From the NCBI GenBank assembly GCA_006226425.1, contig SBGX01000018.1, forward strand, positions 62,001-126,000: a stretch of 64,000 bases of DNA, written 5' to 3'. The stretch comes from Bacteroidota bacterium. Lineage in GTDB: Bacteria; Bacteroidota; Bacteroidia; Flavobacteriales_D; Crocinitomicaceae. The notes beneath the pieces are model-generated. The model searched no databases. It had not been told where the DNA came from and was given only the letters and a program-made list of their open reading frames with translations. The position numbers and the translations under genes were made by a program. Below are positions 35,394-44,143 of the stretch, piece after piece (within the stretch, counting starts at the first letter, position 1; the number at the start of each line of letters is the position of its first letter).

Positions 35394-35936
35394 CTATTTA
35401 TAAAAGGGTGAGATCATCAGGTACACTACAACCCCTGAAACCGCTACGTAAAACCAGATTGGCCAGGTAATTCTAGTCCATTTTTTATGACGCTTATAAT
35501 CCCCCATCCAGGCTATTAGGTAGGTGTTCAACACCAATGGAATAACCGCCACGCTCAGGAAAACGTGCGTAATCAACACAAAATAATACAGGTATTTCAC
35601 TGCTCCATCGTTTCCATACTCCGTGCGTTCATTCGTCATGTGATACGCCACATAGCACGCTAGAAAAAGTAAGGAAAGGCCCAGGCAGAAATGAATTAAC
35701 TGCTTATGAAGCTTCATATTAGATCGCTTGATCGCGAACAATGCCGCAAGCAGTAAAATCGCTGTCAGACCATTAATAGAAGCATAGATGGCCGGCAGAC
35801 CCTTAAAGATCTCTACTCCCTTTATCTCCACTTTAAACAGGATGGCTACTACCAATGGGATCAACACCGAGGCCACCCAAATTAAGCGTTTAAATTTCTT
35901 GAGCTTCTTCTCACTTACCTGTAACTCCGTACTCAT
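35394..35936 (-). CDS. DUF420 membrane protein (oxidase assembly-associated)
   Basis: A 180-residue integral membrane protein with five helices. The pattern of conserved histidines (KLHKQLIHFCLG, CYVAYHMTNERTEYG, FVLITHVFLSVAVIPLVLNT) matches the DUF420/CtaM family, implicated in heme-copper oxidase maturation. Its ATG lies 26 bases inside the Sco gene, so translation is coupled. It is the last gene of the cytochrome oxidase operon. Confidence 0.88.
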   Translation of the reverse strand: MSTELQVSEKKLKKFKRLIWVASVLIPLVVAILFKVEIKGVEIFKGLPAIYASINGLTAILLLAALFAIKRSNMKLHKQLIHFCLGLSLLFLACYVAYHMTNERTEYGNDGAVKYLYYFVLITHVFLSVAVIPLVLNTYLIAWMGDYKRHKKWTRITWPIWFYVAVSGVVVYLMISPFYK

Positions 35937-36570
35937 GTTCTAATAATTTCCTAAGGTCTTTTTCCAGCTGATTGACTTCTTCTGTATCCGTCCCGTTATA
36001 CATCCCACGGATATATCCTTCGCGATCGACCAACACAAAAGCTTCGGAATGCGCGTATCCTCCCTGCGATCCAAGATCTGGACGGGCATTCACCAAAAAG
36101 TGCTTATCACCCAAAAAGTGAATGTCTTCTTCTTTTCCTGTAAAGAAATACCAGTTGTTCGCCTCAATACCGAAGTGCTTGATGTAACTCCTCAGGCGGC
36201 TCGGCTGATCTATGTCCGGATTAATTGAAAAGGACATGAATTGAATTTCCTTTTCCAGATCCTTCGTCATGGTCGAAAGACGCTTCATCTGACTAGTCAT
36301 TTTTGGACAGATCGTCAAACAGGAGGTAAAAAAGAAATCAGCAATCCAGATTTTACCCTTCATTGCTTCGGACGAAATCATAACCGAATCCTGATTTAAA
36401 TATGCAAAAGGAGGTATGGTCGGGTAAACCGTATCTTCGACTTTCTCTCCGTTCACCTCTTTCTCCACGACATCATAATGCCCGATGAATGGCAATACAT
36501 GTTTCTTTTCCTTTTCCTGACAAGCCACAGACAATAAAACCAGGGCAGCCAGTAAACCGATTCTAATCAT
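35911..36570 (-). CDS. Sco1/SenC-family copper chaperone lipoprotein
   Basis: A 219-residue thioredoxin-fold lipoprotein (lipobox LLSVAC). The copper motif FTSCLTICPKM provides CxxxC, and the third ligand is the His of GGYAHSEAFVLVD. It inserts copper into the CuA centre of cytochrome oxidase subunit II or keeps its thiols reduced. The ATG at 36570 (MIRIGLLAALVLL) starts at the signal peptide and overlaps the preceding Sco-like gene by eight bases. Confidence 0.9.
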   Translation of the reverse strand: MIRIGLLAALVLLSVACQEKEKKHVLPFIGHYDVVEKEVNGEKVEDTVYPTIPPFAYLNQDSVMISSEAMKGKIWIADFFFTSCLTICPKMTSQMKRLSTMTKDLEKEIQFMSFSINPDIDQPSRLRSYIKHFGIEANNWYFFTGKEEDIHFLGDKHFLVNARPDLGSQGGYAHSEAFVLVDREGYIRGMYNGTDTEEVNQLEKDLRKLLEHEYGVTGK

Positions 36571-37252
36571 GTTGATGTTTCGCTTTATATTCTGCTTTGT
36601 CATAGGCTTTGTCCAAAAGTGCCAAATGCTCTTTCATTCTTCTGATCATCCCCTCTGTTTTTCCACTCAAAACCATTCGAAGCCTATTTTTTTTGTCTGC
36701 CAACAACATTAGTTCCTGGAAGGCTTCTCCTCCAAAATAAGCATCCCCTTTTTTCATTAAGGACTCCCCATTTCGTTCGATGTCAAACAATTTGCGGGCA
36801 TCTCCCTTCGCCAGAATCCAAATGTCCGGGTCGTAGGCCTCGAGACGGTCATTTAAAGTAAACGCAATATCCTTCAATTTGTTCGCCGGATTTCCAAAAC
36901 CATCTGTAACAAAAGAGACTAGCTTAACGTGACCCAGTTTCTTTTGATTCTTTCGAATGTGCTGATAAATCATCTGATTCAAATGCCATAAACTGATCGC
37001 ACAGGAATCTGGACAGGTTTGCTGAATTGTAGTATAAATGACAATCTGATTCTCAAAAGATTTGTTCGTGTATTGCTTTCCATCCACCCCTTCAAAAGTA
37101 TAGGAAGGGATTGCTCCCATATCATCCAGTTCCTTGAACTTATGATCACATCCCCTGGTGGAAATAAATACTAATAAAAAAGCCGGACCAAATACAAGAA
37201 GTAACATAAACATTACTCTGTATCGTCCGGCAGAAGCCTTCTGTTGTGCCAT
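36563..37252 (-). CDS. Sco-like thioredoxin-fold membrane protein lacking the copper-ligand His
   Basis: A 229-residue protein with one N-terminal transmembrane helix (VMFMLLLVFGPAFLLVFI) and a periplasmic Sco/thioredoxin-like domain. The motif TTIQQTCPDSCAIS keeps the CxxxC cysteines. Where Sco1 has His (AHSEAF), this protein has FGGEAF, so one copper ligand is missing by my alignment. It may be a thiol reductant rather than a copper carrier. It lies between subunit IV and the Sco1 gene in the same operon. Confidence 0.82.
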   Translation of the reverse strand: MAQQKASAGRYRVMFMLLLVFGPAFLLVFISTRGCDHKFKELDDMGAIPSYTFEGVDGKQYTNKSFENQIVIYTTIQQTCPDSCAISLWHLNQMIYQHIRKNQKKLGHVKLVSFVTDGFGNPANKLKDIAFTLNDRLEAYDPDIWILAKGDARKLFDIERNGESLMKKGDAYFGGEAFQELMLLADKKNRLRMVLSGKTEGMIRRMKEHLALLDKAYDKAEYKAKHQHD

Positions 37253-37260
37253 CTATCTTT

Positions 37261-37635
37261 CTATAAGCCCATATACAACTTCAATGCTGAATCTATGGCC
37301 ATTGCCTCGACAAGACAAATAAATAACAGGTAAATAATAAAGATAAAATAGGGCACCAAGATGATATATTTTAGTGACTTACGCTCATCTCCAAGGTGCA
37401 TAAATACCAATACGATGTATGCTGCCTTTAACAAGGTCAACGCGATAAAGGTCCATTTCGTCGCCGTCCATACCCAGGAATCAGCTTGCTTGATGAAGGC
37501 CCCCATGGCAACCTCTACGATTGTTACAAGTGTCAACAGGATAGTTACCTGCCATATTTTTTTACGAATTTTCTTTCCGTGTTCCTCACTGTGGTGAGCA
37601 TCCAAGGAATATTCAATGATATCGTCTCTTTCCAT
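37261..37635 (-). CDS. Cytochrome c oxidase subunit IV-family protein
   Basis: A 124-residue protein with three transmembrane helices (about 27-45, 54-75 and 87-108), with KWTFIALTLLKAAYIVLVFMHLGDERKSLK typical split across the second helix of the bacterial COX4_pro family. It is a small accessory subunit of the heme-copper oxidase. Nineteen bases downstream of the subunit III gene and eight bases upstream of the Sco-like gene. Confidence 0.88.
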   Translation of the reverse strand: MERDDIIEYSLDAHHSEEHGKKIRKKIWQVTILLTLVTIVEVAMGAFIKQADSWVWTATKWTFIALTLLKAAYIVLVFMHLGDERKSLKYIILVPYFIFIIYLLFICLVEAMAIDSALKLYMGL

Positions 37636-37654
37636 AATTCCTGAAATTGTCTAA

Positions 37655-38680
37655 TTAAATTAAGTAGAAGAAGGTAAATACGAATACCCAAACCAAGTCA
37701 ACGAAGTGCCAGTACAAACCTGTCTTCTCAACCATTTCATAGTGACCACGTTTGTGGTAAACACCTCTCAATACTCCAAACAGGATGATGATGTTGATTA
37801 TAACTCCTGAGAATACGTGGAATCCGTGGAATCCTGTAATAAAGAAAAAGAACTGAGCGTACTGTGATGGTCCGTACTCATTCGCTTGCAGGTTGGCCCC
37901 GTAAATCACACGATTTGGAACCCCACTGTTAATGACCTCACTATAAATTTTAGCTGCTTCCGATCCTTCGATGACATCTCCCAAATGATGCTTGGAACCG
38001 TCCTCTTTAATTAACAATTTAACATGCTCATCAGCTTTTCGATTCACTTTCGCTACAGATCCGTCATGTAGGTGAATTTTACCATCATGAACGTGTCCCG
38101 CAACTACCGCGTGCTGAAATTCGTGCATCAAATCTTCCGTGATGACATCCCCCTTTTTGTGATGATGTCCTGCTTCAATCACCTTGAAGTTTTCAATCTC
38201 TCCGAAATGACCTTTAACAATTGCTCGCGATCCATCAGCCAATTCTACTTTTCCAAACTCAGAACCGTGGATGAAGTGATACCACTCCCAGGCCTGTGAA
38301 CCGACGAAGAAAAATCCTCCGATGATTGTTGCAATCATCCATTTGGTAACTCCTTTACGATCCATTCGATGTCCAGCTTCTACAGCAAGTACCATCGTTA
38401 CGGAAGATACAATCAGGATGAAGGTCATTAAGGCCACATAAAGCAGCGGATAACCGTGTCCTAAAAACGGCAGGGAGTTAAATGTCTCTTCACCAATTGG
38501 CCATGCTACCTGACAATCATGTCTTGTAAAACCATAAGAAACGAGTAATCCCCCGAATGTCAATGCATCTGAAACCAGGAAAAACCACATCATGAGCTTA
38601 CCGTAGCTCGTTGTGAACGGAGATACCTTACCGCCCCACAAGGTAGAAGAATCTATCTGCTTTAAAGAGTCGCCTGCCAT
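37655..38680 (-). CDS. Cytochrome c oxidase subunit III with His-rich insertion
   Basis: A 341-residue heme-copper oxidase subunit III. Helices near 28-50, 78-101, 112-132 and 274-340 carry the family patterns (GKLMMWFFLVSDALTFGG; FFFFITGFHGFHVFSG; GLYWHFVDLVWVFVF). Between them, residues about 136-262 form a hydrophilic insertion with 14 histidines between 138 and 232, including GHHHKKGD and GHVHDGKIHLHDG, which is unusual and could bind metal. Part of the oxidase operon; a second subunit III-like gene lies immediately upstream. Confidence 0.9.
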   Translation of the reverse strand: MAGDSLKQIDSSTLWGGKVSPFTTSYGKLMMWFFLVSDALTFGGLLVSYGFTRHDCQVAWPIGEETFNSLPFLGHGYPLLYVALMTFILIVSSVTMVLAVEAGHRMDRKGVTKWMIATIIGGFFFVGSQAWEWYHFIHGSEFGKVELADGSRAIVKGHFGEIENFKVIEAGHHHKKGDVITEDLMHEFQHAVVAGHVHDGKIHLHDGSVAKVNRKADEHVKLLIKEDGSKHHLGDVIEGSEAAKIYSEVINSGVPNRVIYGANLQANEYGPSQYAQFFFFITGFHGFHVFSGVIINIIILFGVLRGVYHKRGHYEMVEKTGLYWHFVDLVWVFVFTFFYLI

Positions 38681-38701
38681 CTTAAATTTTTTTTTGCAAG
38701 T

Positions 38702-39760
38702 TTAATGAATAAAAAGTAAAAATACCAACAAATAAAGCCACAATATCCCCAAAAAGTGCCAGAAAATACCACCCAGCCTTATACTGATCTGATTATCAAT
38801 TGTTAATGTTGGTTTTAAGGTAATTAGAACCATTCTAAATAGGTAAATCAGAGCTGCTGCCACGTGCAATAAGTGCAAAATTGTAATGATGTACAAAAAA
38901 GCGGAGGCCGTATCACTTGCCTGGTTTATTTTTAGCTGAAGTGGTGCAGATAATCGCTTGTTTTCAAAGTACAACTGTCGGTCCTTGTATGTCAATTCCT
39001 TTCCCTTATAATAAATTTGAAAATCCTTACCCAATTTCCCTTTATAAAAAAAGTCACCCCGACCATCCCGTACATTCCAGTAAAGGAAGCGCAGACGTCG
39101 CATTTCAATGTAGCCCAGTTCTTTTCCGGATACCGTTCTTAATTTTCCCTGCTCCAGACTGACCGGCTCATCTTGATACAGCAAAGTGAATTTGGATGAC
39201 CAGGCTTCATTCACCTGATAACCCTTGGGATCAACGGTATGCTCAAAACGCTTCAAAAAGTCTTTCAACTCTCCCATCTGTTTTTCCGTCAAAACCTTGC
39301 CATTGATCAGGTAGTCGTTCGCATTCACTTCAATCATCTGCCCCTGATACTTGATCTTAAAGTAGTCTCCGTAGCGCCCTTTTGTAACGGTCACCTGGCT
39401 TACCGGATTCGCCCCACGATCTACCAATTGTCCATATCCTTTCCACTGGAAAAACACAAAGCATAGTCCTGCCACCAATGTCAATATCATAAACATTCTG
39501 GTCGGTTTGACCGACTCAGCTGAAGCTTTCCGAACTGCCAGCACATAGAATACACTACTGATAGCGATGGCTGCCGTACTAAACCAAAAACCACTTGGAA
39601 GCGGGTACTTCATCCAGAACGTATCTCCCATGGAAACAATGTAAGCTGATGTAAAACCTGCAAACAACATCACAATGCTAAATATGGCTACATAGACCAG
39701 GTTCTTTTTTACCTTCAATCTTGCGTCCGGAGTCAATTCGTCACTATACTTCTTTCTCAT
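38702..39760 (-). CDS. Second cytochrome c oxidase subunit III-like protein with large soluble insertion
   Basis: A 352-residue subunit III homologue. N-terminal helices (FSIVMLFAGFTSAYIVSMGD; FWFSTAAIAISSVFYVLAV) and C-terminal helices (SAFLYIITILHLLHVAAAL; GGIFWHFLGILWLYLLVFLL) have the subunit III pattern. Residues about 115-275 form a charged soluble insertion with repeated strand-like units such as YYKGKELTYKDRQLYFENK. The ATG at 39760 was chosen since the upstream extension overlaps ctaB. It lies two bases after the ctaB stop. Confidence 0.85.
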   Translation of the reverse strand: MRKKYSDELTPDARLKVKKNLVYVAIFSIVMLFAGFTSAYIVSMGDTFWMKYPLPSGFWFSTAAIAISSVFYVLAVRKASAESVKPTRMFMILTLVAGLCFVFFQWKGYGQLVDRGANPVSQVTVTKGRYGDYFKIKYQGQMIEVNANDYLINGKVLTEKQMGELKDFLKRFEHTVDPKGYQVNEAWSSKFTLLYQDEPVSLEQGKLRTVSGKELGYIEMRRLRFLYWNVRDGRGDFFYKGKLGKDFQIYYKGKELTYKDRQLYFENKRLSAPLQLKINQASDTASAFLYIITILHLLHVAAALIYLFRMVLITLKPTLTIDNQISIRLGGIFWHFLGILWLYLLVFLLFIH

Positions 39761-39761
39761 A

Positions 39762-40634
39762 TCACACTTTGTCAAATACGTATAAAAACTGAACGATAGG
39801 CAGGTAAATAAAGGAGGCAAACATCAATCGCTTTGCATCTTTTGTCTCGCAACTCAGGTACAGACGGAATGCATACCAAAAAAACCAGGCACTGACGATC
39901 GTAGCAATAATTAAGCTATAAAGACCTGTCCAACCGAGCACCCAGGGAAGTAAACTGAATGGAATCAGTGCAAAGGAGTAGATGAGAATCTGAAATGCCG
40001 ATGCTTTTGTCCTTCCCGATCTTGATGGCAATAGCGAAAATCCTCCTGCCTGATAATCTTCATGCACCACCCAGGCAATGGCCCAAAAATGAGGGAACTG
40101 CCAGATAAACTGAATAAAAAACAGCACCCCGGGCACCATCCCAAACTGATCTGTTTCGGCAATAGCTCCCAACATTGGAGGCATTGCTCCCGGAATTGCT
40201 CCTATCAAAACCGCCCAGGGGGTCACTCTTTTCAATGGAGTGTAGATGAATACATACATGATATAGGAGAGCAGACCTAATAAGGCTGTTTGTAAATTCA
40301 GTAGATAAAGCAGTATTAACCCCGCCAGTAATGAAATAATCACCACGGCATAGCTTTCACTCAGACTCATGTGATTCTGGGGCAGCGGCCTGGACTGCGT
40401 ACGCTTCATGAGTTTGTCGAGGTCTTTCTCCCAAATCTGATTGGAACCATTTGATGCTGCGGTCACCAGAATCCCCCCTACCAATAAATAGATGATTTCC
40501 AACCAATCACGTCCTCCCACGAATAAATATCCAGAAAGTGCCGAAACGATGACGGAAAATGAGAGCCGAAACTTCGTAAAGGAAAGATAACTTTTCAGAC
40601 GAGATTGGCTTTTATGTTTTGGCTGGTCCTCCAC
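39762..40634 (-). CDS. ctaB: Protoheme IX farnesyltransferase (heme O synthase)
   Basis: A 290-residue membrane prenyltransferase of the UbiA superfamily that converts heme B to heme O for the oxidase. The catalytic motif GSNQIWEKDLDKLMKRTQSR (NxxxDxxxDxxMxRT) is complete, and about eight transmembrane helices follow. The only start codons upstream of the first helix are GTGs at 40679 and 40634; I prefer 40634 because a promoter with a perfect -7 element lies at 40653-40682. First gene of the seven-gene oxidase operon running to 35394. Confidence 0.88.
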   Translation of the reverse strand: MEDQPKHKSQSRLKSYLSFTKFRLSFSVIVSALSGYLFVGGRDWLEIIYLLVGGILVTAASNGSNQIWEKDLDKLMKRTQSRPLPQNHMSLSESYAVVIISLLAGLILLYLLNLQTALLGLLSYIMYVFIYTPLKRVTPWAVLIGAIPGAMPPMLGAIAETDQFGMVPGVLFFIQFIWQFPHFWAIAWVVHEDYQAGGFSLLPSRSGRTKASAFQILIYSFALIPFSLLPWVLGWTGLYSLIIATIVSAWFFWYAFRLYLSCETKDAKRLMFASFIYLPIVQFLYVFDKV

Positions 40635-40652
40635 ACATTTTTTTTGCTTTTG

Positions 40653-40682
40653 CAAATGTAGCACTTTTAGCAAGATCACAAG
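40653..40682 (-). promoter_or_regulatory. Promoter of the cytochrome oxidase operon
   Basis: Minus-strand CTTG (40682-40679), 18 bases, then a perfect -7 element TACATTTG (40660-40653). Transcription from about 40646 gives a short leader to the GTG at 40634. Confidence 0.6.
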
Positions 40683-40717
40683 CTAAATTCGACCATCCGA
40701 AAAAAAGATTCACCTGA

Positions 40718-40749
40718 AAAACAAAAGCCCCCTCTGAAGGGAGCTTTTT
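40718..40749 (-). terminator. Rho-independent terminator (bidirectional)
   Basis: Eleven-pair stem (40723-40733 with 40738-40748, one C-A mismatch) and loop CTGA. Minus-strand tail is TTTTGTTTTT; on the plus strand TTTTTA follows. It ends transcription coming from the response regulator gene or the possible ncRNA. Confidence 0.75.
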
Positions 40750-40945
40750 AGCAGTAGTACGTTACATTGATTGTGTAACCTAATTCTTAAATAAAATTCG
40801 GGTTAACTCTATCCTTTATTTTGAAGTAGGCTAATTCGCTTAAAACTAAAAACTCTTAAAATCAAACTAGAAAATGAAACTGTTTACCTTTATAAACAGA
40901 TCGAGAAACAGCCATACTTTCAAAGAACGAGTTAACCCAAATCTT
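40718..40945 (-). ncRNA. Possible structured non-coding RNA or long 3' UTR
   Basis: No reading frame is seen between the ctaB promoter and the response regulator stop at 41063. A ten-base perfect inverted repeat (GGGTTAACTC 40800-40809, GAGTTAACCC 40929-40938) encloses an inner hairpin CTGTTTA-N6-TAAACAG (40880-40899); a further hairpin GTTACA-N7-TGTAAC (40761-40779) and a terminator follow in minus-strand order. This is the layout of a discrete structured RNA of about 220 bases. No promoter match was found, so it may instead be the 3' UTR of the response regulator mRNA. Confidence 0.4.
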
Positions 40946-41062
40946 GTTTCCTTAACTCATTGGTAAAAGTACACGGAGTTTTGGTTCTTCCCCATCAAAA
41001 TGAAGATTTCCTAGTTCCGAATGAGCATTTTCTATTTGGCGGTTATTTTTTCTTGCGCCGTT

Positions 41063-41803
41063 CTATAAATTATCCAAAATTTTGAAAAAGATTTCACGTT
41101 TTGCGGGACTGATTGGAACCTCAGAGCCATCTTTCATGACCACAGATCCACCATGAGCCTTATCATAGCGATCCACAAAATCCAAATTGATCAAATGTGA
41201 TTGCTGTACGCGAAGAAAATTATGTCCTGTTAATAGGGTCTCATAATCTTTCAATGTTTTTGATACCAGAATTTTCTTATTGTCTACTAAATAAAAAGAG
41301 GTATAGTTTCGATCTGCCTCACAACGGATAATATTGTCCAGGTCCACCACATGAACGCTCTCCTGCGTTTTCAGTACCAGTCTTCTTTTCTGACTCGGCT
41401 GCATGTTCTGGTGTAAAGCCTCAAACTGTGATTCCTCTCTCTTGTCGTCGATACTTTCTATTGCCTTCTGCACCGACTTTCTAAGTTCTTCCGGATCAAT
41501 TGGCTTCAGGATGTAATCCAGGGCACTGAATTTAATTGCCTTGATTGCAAATTCTTCATGCGCCGTAATGAAAATGACTTCAAAATCCTTCTTGGGGATC
41601 ATCTTTAATAAATCGAAGCCTGTTCCATCCGGCATTTGAATATCCAAAAAAACAAGATCCGGTTTCACCTTCTTAATCGCCTCCATTCCCGATGTCACAT
41701 TCTCCCCTATCGGAAAAGTTTCAATCCCGAAATTAAAGGATTCGAGCAGCTTGGCAATTAGTTCCCTCGTTCGTTTTTCATCATCTATTATTACAGCCTT
41801 CAT
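41063..41803 (-). CDS. LytTR-type response regulator
   Basis: A 246-residue regulator. The receiver domain (1-120) has the acidic pair in VIIDDEKRT, the phosphorylation site DLVFLDIQMPDG, and the conserved ITAHEEFAIKAIKFSALDYILKP. The C-terminal LytTR DNA-binding domain (about 140-246) shows RCEADRNYTSFYLVDNKKILVSKTL and FLRVQQSHLINLDFVDRY. It is partnered with the histidine kinase encoded ten bases upstream. Target genes are not evident from the window. Confidence 0.93.
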   Translation of the reverse strand: MKAVIIDDEKRTRELIAKLLESFNFGIETFPIGENVTSGMEAIKKVKPDLVFLDIQMPDGTGFDLLKMIPKKDFEVIFITAHEEFAIKAIKFSALDYILKPIDPEELRKSVQKAIESIDDKREESQFEALHQNMQPSQKRRLVLKTQESVHVVDLDNIIRCEADRNYTSFYLVDNKKILVSKTLKDYETLLTGHNFLRVQQSHLINLDFVDRYDKAHGGSVVMKDGSEVPISPAKREIFFKILDNL

Positions 41804-41813
41804 ATCAATATGT

Positions 41814-44033
41814 TTATATCTGATTTTTAACCCTGTAGGGTATCGAAATTAACACTTTTGTTCCAGTTTCTTCTATTTTGTTGAAATCTTCTATTAACAA
41901 AAAACCATCGGAGCGATACTTTTTATTGAGATTATCAATCCGGTCCCGGGTGATTTTCATCGCCATACTTTTGTGCTCCTTACTCTTTTTATTCAGTTCA
42001 GCCCCTTTTCTTCCGATACCATTGTCTTCCACGGTGATGTGAAGCATATTCTCCTGTTTGAAAAAGTGGATATTGATGAAGCCGTCCTCGATCAAATGCA
42101 AACGACCATGCTCAATCGCATTTTCAATAAAGGGTTGTGTAATCATCGGTGGGATGACACAGTCCTCTTCATACAGTTGTTCATCTACCTCAATACTAAA
42201 CTCAAAGCGCTCTTCAAAACGCAATTTCTGAATATTCAGGTACTTCTCCAAAATGTCATACTCCGTTTGGATCGGAATGCTCTCTTTGGAAGAATTCTCC
42301 AAAATCAAGCGCATCAACTTCGAAAAATTGATCAAAAACTGAGCTGAGTTTTTGGTGTCATTATCGTAAATATAACTCTGAATCACGGACATCGCATTGA
42401 AGACAAAATGGGGATTCATTTGTGCTCGTAGCAGGGTTTGATTCATTTCCGCCTGCTGCTGCTGCTGTTTGATCTTCGTTTGATTCCAACGATAGAAACC
42501 AATCACCCCGGCCAGCAACATGAAAACAACAAAACCAAGGATCACGTAAGTCTGTAAGTTCGTCTTCAATTCGAGGTTCTCATTTCGAGTGGATTGCAAT
42601 TCCTTCTCCTGATTTAAGCGGTTAATCGAATCTTCTTGCACAATTCGGTCCTTTTCGTATTGTTCCGTTCGATACATTGCGCTAAACTCAGCAATCTTTG
42701 CACTCGCATCATTGGCCTTGGCACTATCTGAATAATCCGTAAACATCCTCAGATATTTATAGGCCATGGATGTATTCCCCAACTTGTAATAGACGTCCGA
42801 GATGGTTCGATATGTAGGGTAAACAGAGCCTTTAAATCCAAACTGAGAGCGAATTTCCACCGAGCGATTCAGGTAATTCAGGGCATTCCGGTACTTTCCC
42901 TGTTGCTCAAATACATATCCCACGTTGTGATATACTACAGCACTTTTTTCACGATTCCCCGCACTTTCGAAAGAAACCAAGGCCTTATTATAGTTACTCA
43001 ACGCTTTGGAAAAATCCTTTTGCTGACGATACAGGTCACCGATACTATTGTACGCAAAGCCCAAACCATCATGATCATTCGCGTGAATCATTTTCAGCGC
43101 CTTCCGATAATGCTTTAGGGCAGTTTTATAATCTTCCCGATGCAGCTTGATCAAACCCAGATTGATCTGCGCCAGGGCATAGGTCCTTTTGTCATTCACC
43201 TTAGCCGCCTGTTCAGCCGCCGTCACAAAATACAGTTCCGCATCCCGATAGTTCTTGATCGCCAATTGCGACTCCCCAATATTTAGTGAAAACTTTGCCT
43301 GCCTGATATGATCGCCGGACGAACTCGCCCAACGCAAGGCCAACATGTTCTTGGAAACACAAAGTTCATCCTGCCCGAAATAGGCATGGATCGTTGCCTG
43401 ATTGTACACCGCATCAGCTCGAATTCCCATATCTCCGGAGCGACGGGCATACTGCACCGCTTCCAGGGCAAAATAATTAGCAGAATCTTTATTGTTTTCA
43501 ATCAGATAGCGCTGGGAAAGGAGTTGATACGTTTTTCCTATTTCCGCTCGTAAACGCTTTTTGCGACTAATTCGTAGCGCTTCCTTTAAGTAAATATCGG
43601 CCTGTTCAGGCGATCGATGGAAAATGTGATACACCCCCAAACGCTGATAAATATCGATCTTCACCTTCGGGTGAGGTAACAGGTTGATAAAGGGCTGCAA
43701 CTCCAGGGTTTTCATATAGTAGGACTCCCGGTCACCTACTGCCAAATCCATGTCTGCATCAAACAAGCGAGATACAAACTTGGCGGAATCGTCCACACTA
43801 TAACTCAGAGCGATCAGGGAAGTTCTAATCGAATCTGCCTTCTCCAGGTTGTTCTTCTGATAGTAATTGGCCAACTGATAAAGCTTCCAGAAACGCTTCT
43901 CCGGATTCTCTTCTTGCTCATAGACTCTAATCAATCGTTTCTCCTGCTGTTTGCTTTGAGACAAAACAAGACTCAACTGAAGGCTAAAAACCAACAGCAC
44001 ACCTATTCTTAAAAAAGAGCGTGCAAATCCCAT
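41814..44033 (-). CDS. TPR sensor histidine kinase (LytS/His_kinase type)
   Basis: A 739-residue sensor. A signal peptide (LRIGVLLVFSLQLSLVLS) precedes about ten tetratricopeptide repeats (about 60-430, e.g. GLGFAYNSIGDLYRQQKDFSKAL), a coiled coil, one transmembrane helix (about 498-517, YVILGFVVFMLLAGVIGFY), then the His_kinase domain with LRAQMNPHFVFNAMSVIQSY (phospho-His) and a HATPase with PFIENAIEHG and EDNGIGRKG. It pairs with the LytTR regulator downstream. The periplasmic TPR region probably senses a protein or envelope signal. Confidence 0.92.
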   Translation of the reverse strand: MGFARSFLRIGVLLVFSLQLSLVLSQSKQQEKRLIRVYEQEENPEKRFWKLYQLANYYQKNNLEKADSIRTSLIALSYSVDDSAKFVSRLFDADMDLAVGDRESYYMKTLELQPFINLLPHPKVKIDIYQRLGVYHIFHRSPEQADIYLKEALRISRKKRLRAEIGKTYQLLSQRYLIENNKDSANYFALEAVQYARRSGDMGIRADAVYNQATIHAYFGQDELCVSKNMLALRWASSSGDHIRQAKFSLNIGESQLAIKNYRDAELYFVTAAEQAAKVNDKRTYALAQINLGLIKLHREDYKTALKHYRKALKMIHANDHDGLGFAYNSIGDLYRQQKDFSKALSNYNKALVSFESAGNREKSAVVYHNVGYVFEQQGKYRNALNYLNRSVEIRSQFGFKGSVYPTYRTISDVYYKLGNTSMAYKYLRMFTDYSDSAKANDASAKIAEFSAMYRTEQYEKDRIVQEDSINRLNQEKELQSTRNENLELKTNLQTYVILGFVVFMLLAGVIGFYRWNQTKIKQQQQQAEMNQTLLRAQMNPHFVFNAMSVIQSYIYDNDTKNSAQFLINFSKLMRLILENSSKESIPIQTEYDILEKYLNIQKLRFEERFEFSIEVDEQLYEEDCVIPPMITQPFIENAIEHGRLHLIEDGFINIHFFKQENMLHITVEDNGIGRKGAELNKKSKEHKSMAMKITRDRIDNLNKKYRSDGFLLIEDFNKIEETGTKVLISIPYRVKNQI

Positions 44034-44104
44034 TTACAGCTACTAATTTACACTAATTTTTGATTCGCTCTCCTACCGCAGCTAGGCCATTCCTGATTAT
44101 CTCT

Positions 44105-44112
44105 TATCTTTG
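44105..44112 (+). promoter_or_regulatory. -7 element of leuS
   Basis: Perfect TAnnTTTG match (TATCTTTG) 31 bases before the ATG at 44144; no clear -33. Confidence 0.55.
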
Positions 44113-44143
44113 CATCCATATTCAAAAAGCATTACTAAATCCC

